64,000 nucleotides of DNA from Elmis aenea (lineage: Eukaryota; Arthropoda; Insecta; Coleoptera; Elmidae). Positions 24,997 to 36,106 of this stretch are shown here, in pieces. Below the pieces are notes generated by a model. That model worked only from the letters and a program-made list of their open reading frames with translations. It was not told the DNA's origin and did no database searches. Location: contig OX393579.1 in the NCBI GenBank assembly GCA_947652605.1, positions 5,952,001 through 6,016,000 on the forward strand. Direction: 5' to 3'. Made by a program: the position numbers and the translations under genes. Position 1 is the stretch's first letter. Every line of letters starts with the position of its first letter.

Positions 24997-25443
24997 CTCT
25001 AGACACAAGTACGGTAGTTCCAAACATTTTTTTGCTTGCCATTCAAAATTTCGAAAGCACCCAAGGTATGGTGCCGGATTTACTATAAGCTAGACAACCT
25101 TAGCTTGGGACCACTTGTTTAAAAGTCCCTTATAAATATGCTCTTCCGGGTCTCACAATTTTTAACCCTTCAGTGTGGAAGTGCTCGACCGCCATAATCA
25201 CTGGTTAGCCAAATTGCAAAAATATACCAATTTTGCATTGATTATATTTTTGTTTGTAATTCTTTTTTCAATTTATGTACGATATCTTTTATCAATACGA
25301 AATGATCCGTTGCAATTTTTTTTATACCCACAAGGCAGTTTAGAAGGTTGTTGCTGATATGTTTCTGGATTAAATTTTGATAGCATTGGCCTAAATGGGT
25401 TTTAAAGATTATGAATTGATCGGTATAAGCTTCGTCAGTATTA

Positions 25444-25658
25444 AGCTGGGTTTACATTAGTCATGTGAGTGGATCAACTCACATGAATTCATGTGACATG
25501 AACGCCAAATGACCGTCTAAACCTTGTAATTCAATTAAAATGATTCCATTCATATGATCAACTGACATGAATTACAAGGTTTAAGACGGTCATTTGGCGT
25601 TCATGTCACATGAATTTATGTGAGTTGATCCACTTACATGACTAATGTAAACCCAGCT
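25444..25658. mobile_element. PIF/Harbinger-type MITE, near-perfect palindrome
   Basis: A 215-bp hairpin starting agctgggtttacattagtca and ending with its inverse, flanked by TTA on both sides (25441-25443 and 25659-25661). A 3-bp TWA target duplication is typical of PIF/Harbinger. The arms pair over about 90 bp each with few mismatches. No coding capacity. Confidence 0.8.
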
Positions 25659-26789
25659 TTAGTATAAAAGTGAAAACTTCTTATAAAAATTTAAAATTAC
25701 GCCATATTTGTAAGTCGCACTAAAGGAAGAGGAAATGCTAACCAAATTGAAAATGCAAGTGAAGAATCTTACTCAGTTTTTGATTCTGAGCAACTTCTAT
25801 TCATACACTTTTGTTGTAAAATAATCAGGGGAGCAAATATTTGCAGTTTTATTTTGCATATCAAAGTCCTACGATATTCTCAGTCAACCGTATATATTCT
25901 AAAGCTTTATGTGAATTGTGTTCAAAATAAATTAGAATAGTATGGGTGTAATTTACAAATAGGCTGATTGCAAACCTTGAAATTAATAAATACCTCTACC
26001 TACAATAAAAAAAGACCAAACAATTGCATATTTTATTGCAGGCAAATACTTAATCAACTGTTTCCAAAACCTTAGATAAACATAGATTTGATTAACTATT
26101 ATCTCAACGTTAATTGAACGGAAACAGTTTATGATTACGGAGGCATTAAGATAAGTAAAAATTTGCGGGGCATATTTTAATGGCGTATTATTTCTCGTAA
26201 TTGACTTTTACCACACATCAAAGCGCATATTTATTCTTATCTTCGTATATCTGTTAATTACGTGTGGTTTTTAAAAAACTGCATGATGCATAATCTGTTA
26301 ATCTAAATAATACGGTGCGTACTTTAATAATTAAAACGGTTGTTGCTGCATTCCTGGATATCAAGTAGCCTATTATAACCGAGGTTTTTTTGTGTTGAAT
26401 CCCCACTGCAAAAATACTATTTTGTAGCATACTGCAGATGTGCATGTTTTGTAGCAATGAGCTTAAAGTTTTACATGCAGACCATGCAGATATAACTATT
26501 ATAGAATATTTAAGATCAGTCATTTTCATAACCGAATATTCCAACAAAAAACGAAAAGATTTGCACTTCTTTGTAAGTAAACCTTTTATTATGTTTTTCT
26601 TTTTCAAATAACAAATGGTATTTTTACTAGTCTAGGGTGACGAACGCACAATTTTAATCTAAAATTCTTAAAAGACTTGGTCTTTACTTAAGATGTCACC
26701 ATTGGTGTTGCTTAAGTCCTGGAATAAAACACAAGTTTGACGTGTTATGTACAGAATCGCTATGATTTGCTTTAGTACCTGCTTTATCG

Positions 26790-27560
26790 CTATACACTAC
26801 ACGAGTTCAAAAGGTTTGACTCTTTTGAGCGTTCTTTTCAAACCAGCATTGATCAGAGGTGGTGAGGCTTTGGGCGTGTTGTCCTCCCTCGTGTTTTTCT
26901 GCAAACTTTTTGATTTCTCCTCTTGACAGTTGGGATCTTCAAATGTATGTGGTCATTCCGATAGTACCATGGACCATCGATCATACCTCGATGCACACTA
27001 TTTTTGAAAGACCTGGATCTTATCTATGTTGCTTTTGGCTGCACATCCCCAGAGCTGAACCCCATAAGTCCAGACTGGCTTTAGGATTTGTTTCTACAGT
27101 AGTAACTTATTATGCACAGACAATTGTGATTTTTTTACAATCAGAAAGTGCATTTTATTGTATTGAGGGCCAAGTTTTTAATTTTTTCCTTATGTGTTCT
27201 TTCCGTCGATCACGAATATCCAGATTCATTCTCAAGTATTCTGCTGCGCAATGTGAGATGTTGGCATTGTTTATTAATATCAGGAATTGTTCATTCTGCT
27301 TGTAGGTAAAGTGAATATAAGGCTGATTTTCTGTCATTGATTCTTACTCTCGACCTCTTAGACCAATCAGTTGCTTCTTTGTTCTTGAAGTTTAGCAGCT
27401 GCTTCTTCGTTGTCATTACCAATTGCCAAGATGGCTACGTCACCGGTAAAAGTTGCAGTTGTGACGTTTTGTGATTGTTGAAAGTGTACAGCAAGTATAA
27501 AAAAGGTCCCAAAACACAGCCTTTGGGTCTCCTGCATTTATATATTTCAGGTAAGAGTAC
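26790..27560 (-). pseudogene. Jockey-like LINE reverse transcriptase remnant
   Basis: On the minus strand from about 27560: PKGCVLGPFLYLLYTFNN (RT motif), then TFTGDVAILAIGND, where the catalytic Y/F-A-D-D is changed to T-G-D. Next come EEAAAKLQE, KPVWTYGVQLWGCAAKSNID (the diagnostic K-P-x-W-x-Y-G-x-Q-L-W-G block), frameshifted remains of the dead-end P-T-V-K-E-E-I motif, and finally TLKRVKPFELV. Motif order fits the C-terminal half of Jockey-clade LINEs. Multiple stops and frameshifts show it is dead. A sister copy lies at 42520-42930. Confidence 0.85.
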
Positions 27561-27664
27561 TCTTCGTCTTGTTTGAAACAAAACATTAGTTCGGATATCT
27601 AAGATGTTAATATTTCGGTATATTGTTTTGGCAAAATATTCTTTAGCTTATAGGTACATTAGTT

Positions 27665-27879
27665 CAGAGTTTCTCAAAGTATGGTCCGCGCACCTCTGGG
27701 GGTTCCTGAATCGTTCTGAAGGGGTCTTCTGAGCCTTTTATTATATTCGAAAATCATTCAAATTAATTTTTCAGGTTGAGTTAAAAACAAAAGATTGTCT
27801 ACAAAACAGTTCATTACGGTTCTCTGTAAGCTATGCATTTTGTTTGGGATCCTTAGAGTAAAAAGTTTGAGAAACACTG
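27665..27879. mobile_element. hAT-type MITE (CAGNGTTTCTCAAA ends)
   Basis: Starts cagagtttctcaaagtatgg and ends agtttgagaaacactg, giving inverted repeats of about 14 bp. The subterminal ggtccgcgcacctctggggg is typical of the widespread hAT MITEs. I could not see a clear 8-bp duplication. Immediately right of it is a short perfect inverted word, ggactaat-g-attagtcc. Confidence 0.7.
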
Positions 27880-27970
27880 GATGAAGGACTAATGATTAGT
27901 CCTTTGACTAGTCCTTCATGCCAGACTTGACCAAATGCCTGGGCTACGTCTAAAAATATACCTGACAAGG

Positions 27971-28385
27971 GAGGGTCACGATATGTTGTCGCTAGAATCT
28001 GATCAAGGCTGTGTTTATTGCATCAAGAACATCAAAACTAAATGTTTTGAAGAGTTAAACGTGCCACTGGCCATTTCCTTCGGAAAAATAGGGGCAAAAC
28101 TGAGAAGTTAAATAATAAATAATTGTTTGCAATCGCGTTGGCTATGAAACCGTCAGGGATAAAACCGAAATTATTTTATTTACCAATGCGCGCGTCCTTT
28201 GCAAGTAAAATGGTGCAAAGTTTTCGAAAAAATCCTAAACGGTTCCGGAGAAAAACGCGAAAAACGAGGCCCTAGTAAAAACGGTTTTCCCTATGTTAAA
28301 CGCCTATGCAAGTCGCATAGTTTTGGTATAACAGATATACCACAACTTGTCAAATCCTAGCGCTTTTGCATATCGTGACCTTCCC
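27971..28385. mobile_element. Foldback family B, single-arm form
   Basis: Ends gagggtcacgatatg and catatcgtgaccttccc, so it has its own TIRs of about 15 bp. The interior matches the left arm and spacer of the 61521-62243 element and then terminates, without the second arm. Probably a non-autonomous DNA element; superfamily unknown. Confidence 0.75.
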
Positions 28386-29839
28386 TGGTGAGTATATTTT
28401 CTTTATCATGTAAACTTTATTTTATCAAATATTGACCCAGCATGTCCATTTTATTACGTCAAATTTTAATTGCGAATATATTTAAACTGCTGATTATATT
28501 TTATTGAGCGCGTGTGAAGTTTTCTTATTTCATGTAGAACAATTACAGTGCATCTGCCAGCGAAAATAATCAAATGATGTCAAAAAATTTTAAGCTAATG
28601 AAGTGTAACAGTTTCACACCACGGTGATACGTTTTAATGTAATTTCCAAAGCGCATCCGAAACTTATTTCACAAAGCCCACGTGCAGAAAGCAATTTACA
28701 GCTGGACTTTTAACAGCATCTTGAGGTGTGAAACCCAATTTGGTGGAGCAGGTGCAGATTTTCTTGATGATTCTTTTAAAAACTAGCAAAAAATATAAAT
28801 GACTATCTAATTCTTGATTGGGTTTGATTTAAAAAGTAGAATATATTTACTTTTTATAATAACTGATAAAAAAAAACGATTCTTTAAATAGGTTAAGTGT
28901 ATATTCGAGTTATATTTTATAAAACGCAAGTGTTTATAGTATTTTTCGGTGATGTATTATTTTAGCATTTTAACATTTTTTTTTTACATCTGAATAGAAA
29001 AAATATAGAACCATATCGTACTCGAAATATATAGCATTTATTTTTTGCAGTACACCGTTATCAAGCCAGAAAATAATGTATGCTTTTATGCATCTTAAAA
29101 GTTTGCGTTTCTCTTCTTTTATTTATAGTTACCTAACTATATTTGGGTTATGGACACCATATTAGCTACCAAAACTAGATTCTTACTTACAAGAATAATT
29201 ATTTATATATTTTTTTTTAATCAGAGGAAGACTCTTTCACAAGGTTCGATAAATATTTAACATGCATCTACTTTTTTACTCAAAACACCTACAAAAATCG
29301 CTCTCTATTCCTCCATTCTTGCAATAACAAATTACTGAGGCTGTTGGTGTGTTGTGTTGGTCAATTTTTACTCAGTTAAGCGTAAAAGTTTTACGTTGTC
29401 CACGTAATGGTGAAAGTATTGGTGACTTGTTTGAATTGAAATCCGAATAATATTTCCTTGTTTTACAATAACACCGCATACCTGTTTTTTTATTTTCTTA
29501 AATTGCTTATTATGTATCAGGTTTTACTAAAACCTTATATGTCGTTGACCCTTAGCGAAATACACCGCGTTTAATATCGATTTGGAGGCAACATGATTAC
29601 TTTAAACTTAAAAACATTAACAAAAATATGCCAGAATGTTTTGTTAAGTATAATAGTATATTACATAACAAAAGTTGTACGAAGCATATTACGCACGAGT
29701 GGAAAAATTGCTTTACAACTCATGTTATGTACCTTACTTTTTCTACGAACACATAATACATACCATTTTAACGGCTTTTTGGTTAATATACACATGTAAT
29801 TGTCTTGTCAATTTTGAGGTAAGCCTACTTTGACATTTC

Positions 29840-29992
29840 GATACAAGTGTGAGTTTTGCTTACTGTGCGTTATAACTCACTTACTAGGCATGTAGGAAGT
29901 GTTTGACGTGAGTCTACTTTGATTATTTCTTTTAAAAAACTTCGCTTTTTGCTTACCGTGCGTAAAAACCCACTTACCATGCTTGCAGGCTG
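29840..29992. repeat. Short tandem duplication, about 92-bp period
   Basis: The pattern ttgcttac-gtgcgt-a-aac-cacttac occurs at about 29857 and 29949 with substitutions. A two-copy duplication with no recognised function. Confidence 0.5.
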
Positions 29993-30141
29993 TACGGTTA
30001 GTCATCATTACATTAAATTAACGGCAAGTCTCACATAATGGCGTTTTGTTGAAAATTTGTGTTATAATTATTTAAAAATCAAGGTGATGTCTTTTATTAT
30101 GGAAATGGGGTTTTTCACTTCCACGTTTTGAAAAACAGTAA

Positions 30142-30477
30142 TGCCTAATTTACATTGGTATAGTAGCTAATGCAAGTAACTAAATCAAGTAACCAAATTT
30201 AGCTACTTGCACTGTGTAGACAGTTTTGTTTAGTACTTGCGCAAGTAAACAATTTAGTGACTTTTTGAGTAAAGTAAATAGAAATCATTACTATTTACTT
30301 GAAGACGATACTTCATTTATTGTCTAATACTAAACAATTTCCTTAAATTGGGTGTAGACCACGTATATATTGTGTAAACACCCACTAAACCAAAAGTTTT
30401 GCTACTTGATTAGTGACTTGCTTTAGCTACTTGATTTAGTAACTTGCTTTAGCTACTATACCAATGTAAATTCGGCA
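30142..30477. mobile_element. PIF/Harbinger-type MITE, TAA target duplication
   Basis: Begins tgcctaatttacattggtat and ends with its near-inverse ataccaatgtaaattcggca, flanked by TAA on both sides (30139-30141, 30478-30480). It shares the tttacatt subterminal word with the 25.4-kb MITE. Interior words such as gcaagtaactaaatcaagta recur in both orientations, so it is a partial foldback. Confidence 0.75.
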
Positions 30478-31329
30478 TAACGTAAATGTACAATGCTGTT
30501 GGACCTTTTACGATAATCTAAGTTTATGTTTCAAATCTGACCCCGTTATGGCTTAGACAGGCTTGTTAATCTTCCGGATTCGCCCGGAGTCTTCCGGAAT
30601 AATGTGATGGCTTCGAATTTACTCCTGTTGTCGATTTTTGCTCGATATCTCTATAGTGGGAGAAATCCCAAAATTGTATGTACAATTTTCCGAAATTTTT
30701 GGATATAACTTTGTTTTTAATGGCTTTATTGATTAATTTTTTTTAATTCTTGTAATTTTGTCTTAAATAACAAGCGCACGACACAATAAAATCAGCTAGA
30801 TTTTTTTGTGACGAAGTTCTGAAGATGTTAAGACAGATCTCAGTCGTTCCGTGGTTAAAAGTATGTGAAACTATTATTTTTTTCCTAGTCAAGTTGTAAG
30901 GCGATTATTTGTTTTCAAAAATTTCTAAGTAGATACTACGAGATTGTAAATGGATCTAGATTGCAGAAAACTTCACATGCTATCTTTTTAAATGCTCATA
31001 CGTGCAGTAATATTCTAAGTGCGAGACAATTTCAGAAACTAAATTGCGTAACGATAAAGAAATTACCTACTTGTTTCTTTTAATATCTATATAAAACAGA
31101 AATACAAAGAGATTTTAAGTACGAGAACATTCCAGAAATGAAACTACCATTGTTCAAGAAGTTCGCCAAGTTGTCGGTATTGTCTCACAATTCAAAAACG
31201 AAACTTTAACGACCCTTTTAGTTCTTGTTGTTTGTTCTTTAAGTGTGTAATTCTGAGTTACACAGTCTAAAATCTATAGAACAAAACATCCTGGAGGACA
31301 AACTGAGATAATTAAGGCTAGTATAACGA

Positions 31330-31510
31330 TAGTGAGAATAAAGGATCTTCAAAAAAGCCCATAAAGACGATGGAGAAAAAGACAAAAGGAAAGATCAAGA
31401 AAAATCTGTAATGATGAGACCAAAGAAACTGCCATGAGAAGAGGAACTGGTTAGGATAGGTTTAGAGACTTGGCGAAAGACGAAAAGAGATGGTCATAAC
31501 CATGAGCAAA
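31330..31510 (+). pseudogene. Possible LINE C-terminal tail, very decayed
   Basis: Plus-strand frames give KRWRKDIKR-like and FRDLAKDEKRWS pieces, resembling the basic R-W ... L-A-x-D-R-x-x-W closing block of RTE-like LINEs, with frameshifts. Weak; based on two short motifs only. Confidence 0.3.
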
Positions 31511-32387
31511 AGCTTGATACGCGTAAGATTAGGAAAAATAATACAAATGTAATATCAACTTTGGACAGCATCACGTTTGGCTGACTTAAAGATCTCTATC
31601 GCCAAATTTAGTTACTCCAAGACACAAATAATCTCTTAAATCCCATCTTATCTAAAGATATAAACTATATTGATCACATCTTGTGCAAGTTTACAACAAA
31701 TAGATGAAGAGATTTGTTACATTGTTGCAGGTTGCAATAAGAAGGCTTATGAAAAGCACGCAAAGATTTATCAGTAAGTTATTCAAGGATAATAAACTGT
31801 CGCGTTTCAAGTAAACTCGTGAATAATAGCAATAATGTGTTTAGTGGTAAAAACAGCAGATGTTTGTACGTCTTTGGCATATTACAAGCAAATAAATGAT
31901 ATTCTAGTTATTATGCATCACTAGCATACATAAATACAAGCACACGATACGTTATGTTCGCCAATAATGCGGGCTTAGTGTAAACATGGATAAAACCATA
32001 TCTTACCTCGGTATGGCAATAATATTTTAACAAAGAGAAAAATGGTAGAGTGAAGGTTGTAGATGTCTTAGCCTTATTCGAGCACATGCATTACCATGCA
32101 TTTTATATTACCTGCATTGAGGTTGTGAATTATAACTGGGAGCTAAAAATGATATGGAATATATGCTAATAAGTCGACTTTTATGTACATATACAAAGTC
32201 GTTCCTCTTTGGAGGTAAAAATTTAAATTCCTATTAAAAATATACAGGTAATATTTTATTAACTTCTTCCTGGTGTTTCCTTCAGGGTAACTATATTTTT
32301 GGCAAAGAAATTCTGATGACAAATTAAGCTATCTTGCAGTCTGAAGGCAGAATGTTGGCTGAATATGGTTGATGTGATAGGGTAGGC

Positions 32388-32780
32388 CTGTCCAACGTCC
32401 AACCTGCAGTCTGAGGGCCGCATGCGGTCCTGACATTTTTATGCAGCCCGCGACCCAGTAGTTGTATATTACAAGCATTGCTGTTTTTAAAGAGTCATTA
32501 CATGTCTAAAAGTGCTAAAGAAATATGAGATATTAGCAGGTGATTTAAGAAGAGAAAGAATAATGGAAATGGAATAAAACTTATGGGACAACAAAACTTA
32601 TTCAAAAATGCGTATAAACAACAAGACCCCACAACAATAGCAAGTTATGAAGTTTTTAATATTTCAGCTAAATATCTGGAACCATTCCTTGATTGTAGTT
32701 TAATAAAAGAATGTATTGAAATTTGAAATGGCTGTGAACTTTATTTGCCCTGAAAAAAGCTTTTTTCTAATATTATTTTA
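32388..32780 (+). pseudogene. hAT transposase fragment (ZBED/GTF2I-repeat-like type)
   Basis: The left end reads cctgtccaacgtccaacctg, with ggccgcatgcggtcc just inside, as in hAT elements whose TIRs start C-A/C-x-x-T-G-T-C-C-A-A-C. Downstream the plus frame gives LFKNAYKQQDPTTIASYEVF then EPFLDCSLIKECIEI, a stop, and LYLP-KKLF. This is co-linear with the transposase block F-x-x-A-x-x-x-x-x-A-x-x-A-S-Y ... K-P-F-x-D-x-x-x-I/V-K-E-C of ZBED5-like hAT proteins. It is truncated after this block, with at least two stops. Confidence 0.65.
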
Positions 32781-32859
32781 TTTAGATTTATCAATTCTGG
32801 ACGTTGTTCTTGCTGCTTTAACTTAAGCAATTAGAAGAAGTACTCTTCTTTGAGTGCTT

Positions 32860-32960
32860 TTCCCTGTAGTCTTCGATTTCCATTCTATTTTCGCGTACTT
32901 TCTGGAATGCGTAATACACAAGATGTTTTCGCTATCCCAGTTGGTTTGGCTCAATATTTT
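32860..32960 (-). pseudogene. LINE tail scrap
   Basis: The minus frame NILCITHSRKYAKIEWKSKT resembles the R-M-P-x-x-R-Y-A-K-I segment of the 7759-8030 LINE tail, and the underlying bases (attttcgcgta-ctttctgg-atgcgta) match that copy. Only about 30 codons survive. Confidence 0.45.
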
Positions 32961-34197
32961 TTTGTATACGTTTTGTGAAGTTAATATACGGTCTATTGCT
33001 ATACACAAGAAATTTTTTAACGCTTTAAAAGTTCAGTACAACACAAAAAAAATCATGTTTTGATAAACCCTAACCAAATTTTACTTCTTTTCTGCTAAAC
33101 TTGCATTCAAGTTGAGCAACTTTGTCTTAGTCCTGAATCTTATATTCTTTTGCTTGTTTATATGTAATTTTACATTTCAAACCTACGAGCAGGCCTTTTT
33201 CTGTCAACATCGACATATTTACTTCAAATATTATTTAAATAACACATGACGTTATTAATAATCGTGGCGATTATACCTATAATTGGCATTACGTACTTGT
33301 AAATGTAACTGCCGTGTAAAACTCTTAATTTGCATGACAGTTACAAATATAACCGTCAGCTATGTCACTTATCATCCGGAATTATTAGTACCACTACGTA
33401 TATTTGTATAAAAATACGTAGGTAGATACTATAATTTAAAAAAAAAAAATTGTATGTGCGTGACACTGTATAATTGACTTTACAAACAAGATATTTTAAG
33501 TCGTTAGTCCACATTTTTATCAACAGTTGTTTGTTTAAGTGTAAAGACAAAGTCCGCGCTCCGTTATAAATTATTTGCCGATCGACATGACTGCATTTTG
33601 TTTGTTATGGCCTTATCTTGAGTTGTTTTGTAAAATAAGTAATTAGGCAATGTATGTTATGATTCGTGGGTGCTAAATTAGTCGTCTACATTTGACACTG
33701 TCGTGTTTTTATTTCTCACATTTACATAACTATAAACAAAATTCTTGGGCGCATTTTAAATAAAGTTTTAAAGATAAACTCTTTATTTATAAATCGCTAC
33801 TAAGGTTTCCGTGCCGGGACTTCCCAGGATATAAGTCCTGGGAAACACTAATTTTTTGTAGTATCCACTACCTGTGACGATAATCGAAGTCTCAAAATTT
33901 TTATACAATTTTTTACATCAAAGATGTGAAGGGTATACCCTTCGAAACATTTAAAAAAATTTAAACACCTATAAAAAATATTTGTAATCGGTTTCTAAAC
34001 AAAATAATTCACGTCACGCATTGCCTAAACGTTGTTTAAACGCAAGACGCAAATTTTTACACTAAAATTAAAAATTTCTGTCCTCTTTTTAACAGTAAAA
34101 ATTGTGTCGATGGCCCTGACCTTACCCTACTTCAGTAAAGAGCATAAACCCTTAGCGCTTTGAAGAATGATAATTTAATGTGGTATTTTTGTTTCAG

Positions 34198-34587
34198 GAT
34201 GAATTAACCGGTCTTCGTAGTTTATGCTACCCAGGAGCCGATGTCTTCATGCTATGTTTTTCCCTGGTAAAGCCATCGTCCTTCCACTCCGCCTGTACAA
34301 GATGGGCCGATGAACTAACAAGACTCGGAGCCGCCGTAGTTCTCGTCGGAACCCAAGCCGACCTCCTCCAAAACGCAGAAGTCCTACAGAACCTCCGAAA
34401 ACGAAGAGAAGTGCCCGTTTCCCTAGAAGACGCCCAAAATTTAGCCGCCAGGCTAAACGCCGCGTACGTAGAAACCTCAGCCAAAACTTGTAATCAGTTA
34501 AAAGCGGCATTCGACGAGGCCATCATGCTTGCCCTTAAAACACGATACAAGAAGAAAAGCTTGTGGAGGAGATTGTGTTGTGTCTAG
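34198..34587 (+). CDS. RhoU: RHOU/RHOV-like Rho GTPase, terminal coding exon
   Basis: The exon follows the acceptor gtttcag and encodes 129 residues plus stop: the rest of switch II (DELTGLRSLCYP), strand beta-4 (DVFMLCFSLVKPSSF), the G4 box GTQADL and the G5 box ETSAK. It ends in a basic KKKSLWRRLCCV tail. Three features mark the RHOU/RHOV subgroup rather than Rac or Cdc42: GTQ-x-D in place of T-K-x-D, LCYP after switch II, and a C-terminus ending Cys-x-Val without a classical CAAX box. In this subgroup that C-terminus is palmitoylated and targets the protein to plasma membrane and endosomes; for this protein that is inferred. The Rho insert helix is short (VLQNLRKRREVPVS). The exon is far richer in GC than its surroundings. 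An upstream ATG at 34180 is intronic and not the start. Confidence 0.93.
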   Translation, partial: DELTGLRSLCYPGADVFMLCFSLVKPSSFHSACTRWADELTRLGAAVVLVGTQADLLQNAEVLQNLRKRREVPVSLEDAQNLAARLNAAYVETSAKTCNQLKAAFDEAIMLALKTRYKKKSLWRRLCCV

Positions 34588-35059
34588 AGGTTTTTATTTA
34601 TTCCTTGTGGAATTGTGTATGTTTGTGTTTATTTTGCGATTTGCAAAAGTCCTTTAAATGCGAGATTATGGCTCAATTGAATCTTATATTAACATTTGAA
34701 TGTTGCCAAAAACTACTCTTCAACAACACGTGGCTGAATATTTTTTTAAAATAGTTTTATTCTACTAAAAGGAAGTAGCAAGAGTGTTCGTGGTTTATTC
34801 TCGTACTAAAATTTTGAAATTATTTAGATGTTTCGTGTAACTTGTTCCATTGTTAACTCAAATTAAAATGTGCCAGGTACTTATCCAAGCACATGGGCCT
34901 AAGAAGCTAAAGATTAAGTGGCTCACCACTCTAGGTAATTGTTTATTAATCGTATTTTTTTAGCGTTTTGGCGCTTTAAAAAATATTAAAATCGTAGGTT
35001 TTAAAGGTACGCGGGCGTATATTTGTGTAATCTGCCTAGCTATGAAAGAGAGCAGAGAA
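34588..35059 (+). other. Downstream flank / probable 3'UTR of the Rho gene
   Basis: AT-rich sequence directly after the stop codon. It contains attaaa-like words near 34864 but no unambiguous poly(A) site that I can fix. The mariner remnant begins just beyond. Confidence 0.4.
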
Positions 35060-36106
35060 CCAGAAATTTATTTTTTTGCACACTACCTTCAAATTATACA
35101 TTTCATCCAACGTTTTTCGAGTTGGTGCATCTATTAAAAAAAATTCTTTTGGGAGCTCCGCAAAATAAACATCAACAGCTATCTGTAGCTCATTATTGGC
35201 AGTGAATTTTCTGCTCCCAAGATTTTTTTTAAAGATTTCTGAACTAGAAGAAGTCGCAGGGTGCTGTAAGATGGGAGAAGCAGCTCAGTAAATCCACATT
35301 CTTGAATTACTTCCTGACATTGCGTGCTTTATGGAACCTGCAATTGTCGTGCAGAAGCAGATTCTGTTGCCGCCATCATGAAGGCATTTTCCATTTCAAC
35401 GCTCCTTCAAACTTCGAATCGTCTTGAAATAGATCTCTTCATTGATTGCAGTGCCCTTTTCCATATATTCAATAAGCAGAATTTCTCCCTCGTCCCCAAA
35501 AATAGTTTCCATTCGTTTTTCGGCCGAAGGCTGTATTTTGGCTTTTTTTTTTGGGGAAGGCGAACGTTTGCGAACCCACTGCATAGATTCTTGTTTGGTA
35601 GGAGGATCCAAGCAACACACCTAAGTCCTATCCCTGGTAAGAATTCGTGATAAAAAGCTTTTATCAGCCCGTGAAGCGATAACATTTTCTTGGGCAATTT
35701 ATTTTCTCACAAGTTTTTGCTCCGGCGTTCGAAGCCTTGGAATCCAACTGGCAGACACTTTCTTCATACCCAAATCGTCATGCAAAACGTTCCAAACAGT
35801 TGTTCCGGATAACCCAACTTCCCGGGCAATGAAAGACAACGTCATCCGCCGATCGGACAGCACCAAATCTTCATTTTTTTAAAACCATATCTCCAGTTCC
35901 TGCCTTAACTGGTCGACCTGATTGTGAATAATTCTGTGTGGAGTCCCGACCCCAGCGAAACTGCTTAGACAAAAATTTTACTTGTTATAAAAATGGGGCT
36001 TCATTTCCAAACACGTCGGCCATTTTCTGAAGATAACTTTTGACTCATTACTTTTTTTTGTGAGAAATTTTATTATACCCTGTTGCTTGAGTTCAATTTC
36101 ACCCAT
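35060..36106 (-). pseudogene. Mariner transposase, nearly full length, inactivated
   Basis: Read on the minus strand from the ATG at 36106: MGEIELKQQGIIKFLTKK (N-terminal helix-turn-helix), VFGNEAPF, QVKFLSKQFRWGRDSTQNYS with SGRP, LSFIAREVGLSGTTVWNVL (second helix-turn-helix), and KKVSASWIPRLRTPEQKLV (the W-V-P-x-x-L-T motif). Then come TKQESMQW, KIQPSAEKRMETIF, ILLIEYMEKGTAIN and VDVYFAELPK. This is the full order of a mariner transposase of about 345 residues. Catalytic sites are lost: the first D-E-T/S-W is altered to TRDRT followed by a stop, and the L-H-D-N-A box is changed. There are several in-frame stops and frameshifts. I did not locate TIRs. Confidence 0.9.

Larger units (their letters stand above)
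19811..34197 (+). other. 14.4-kb intron of the Rho GTPase gene
   Basis: Bounded by the donor gtaggt at 19811 and the acceptor gtttcag ending at 34197. It holds the mobile elements listed separately between 20.4 and 33 kb. The remaining stretches (20.45-22.56, 22.7-24.02, 25.66-26.79, 28.39-29.8, 30.48-31.33, 31.5-32.38 and 32.97-34.19 kb) are AT-rich, and I see no exon or RNA gene in them. Confidence 0.8.

Noticed and set aside
26859..27305. 148-residue plus-strand open frame
   Set aside because: It is antisense to a Jockey-like LINE remnant whose motifs (KPVWTYGVQLWGC and others) are on the minus strand.
34227..34510. Minus-strand open frames opposite the Rho terminal exon
   Set aside because: They are antisense shadows of a GC-rich true exon with clear Rho motifs on the plus strand.
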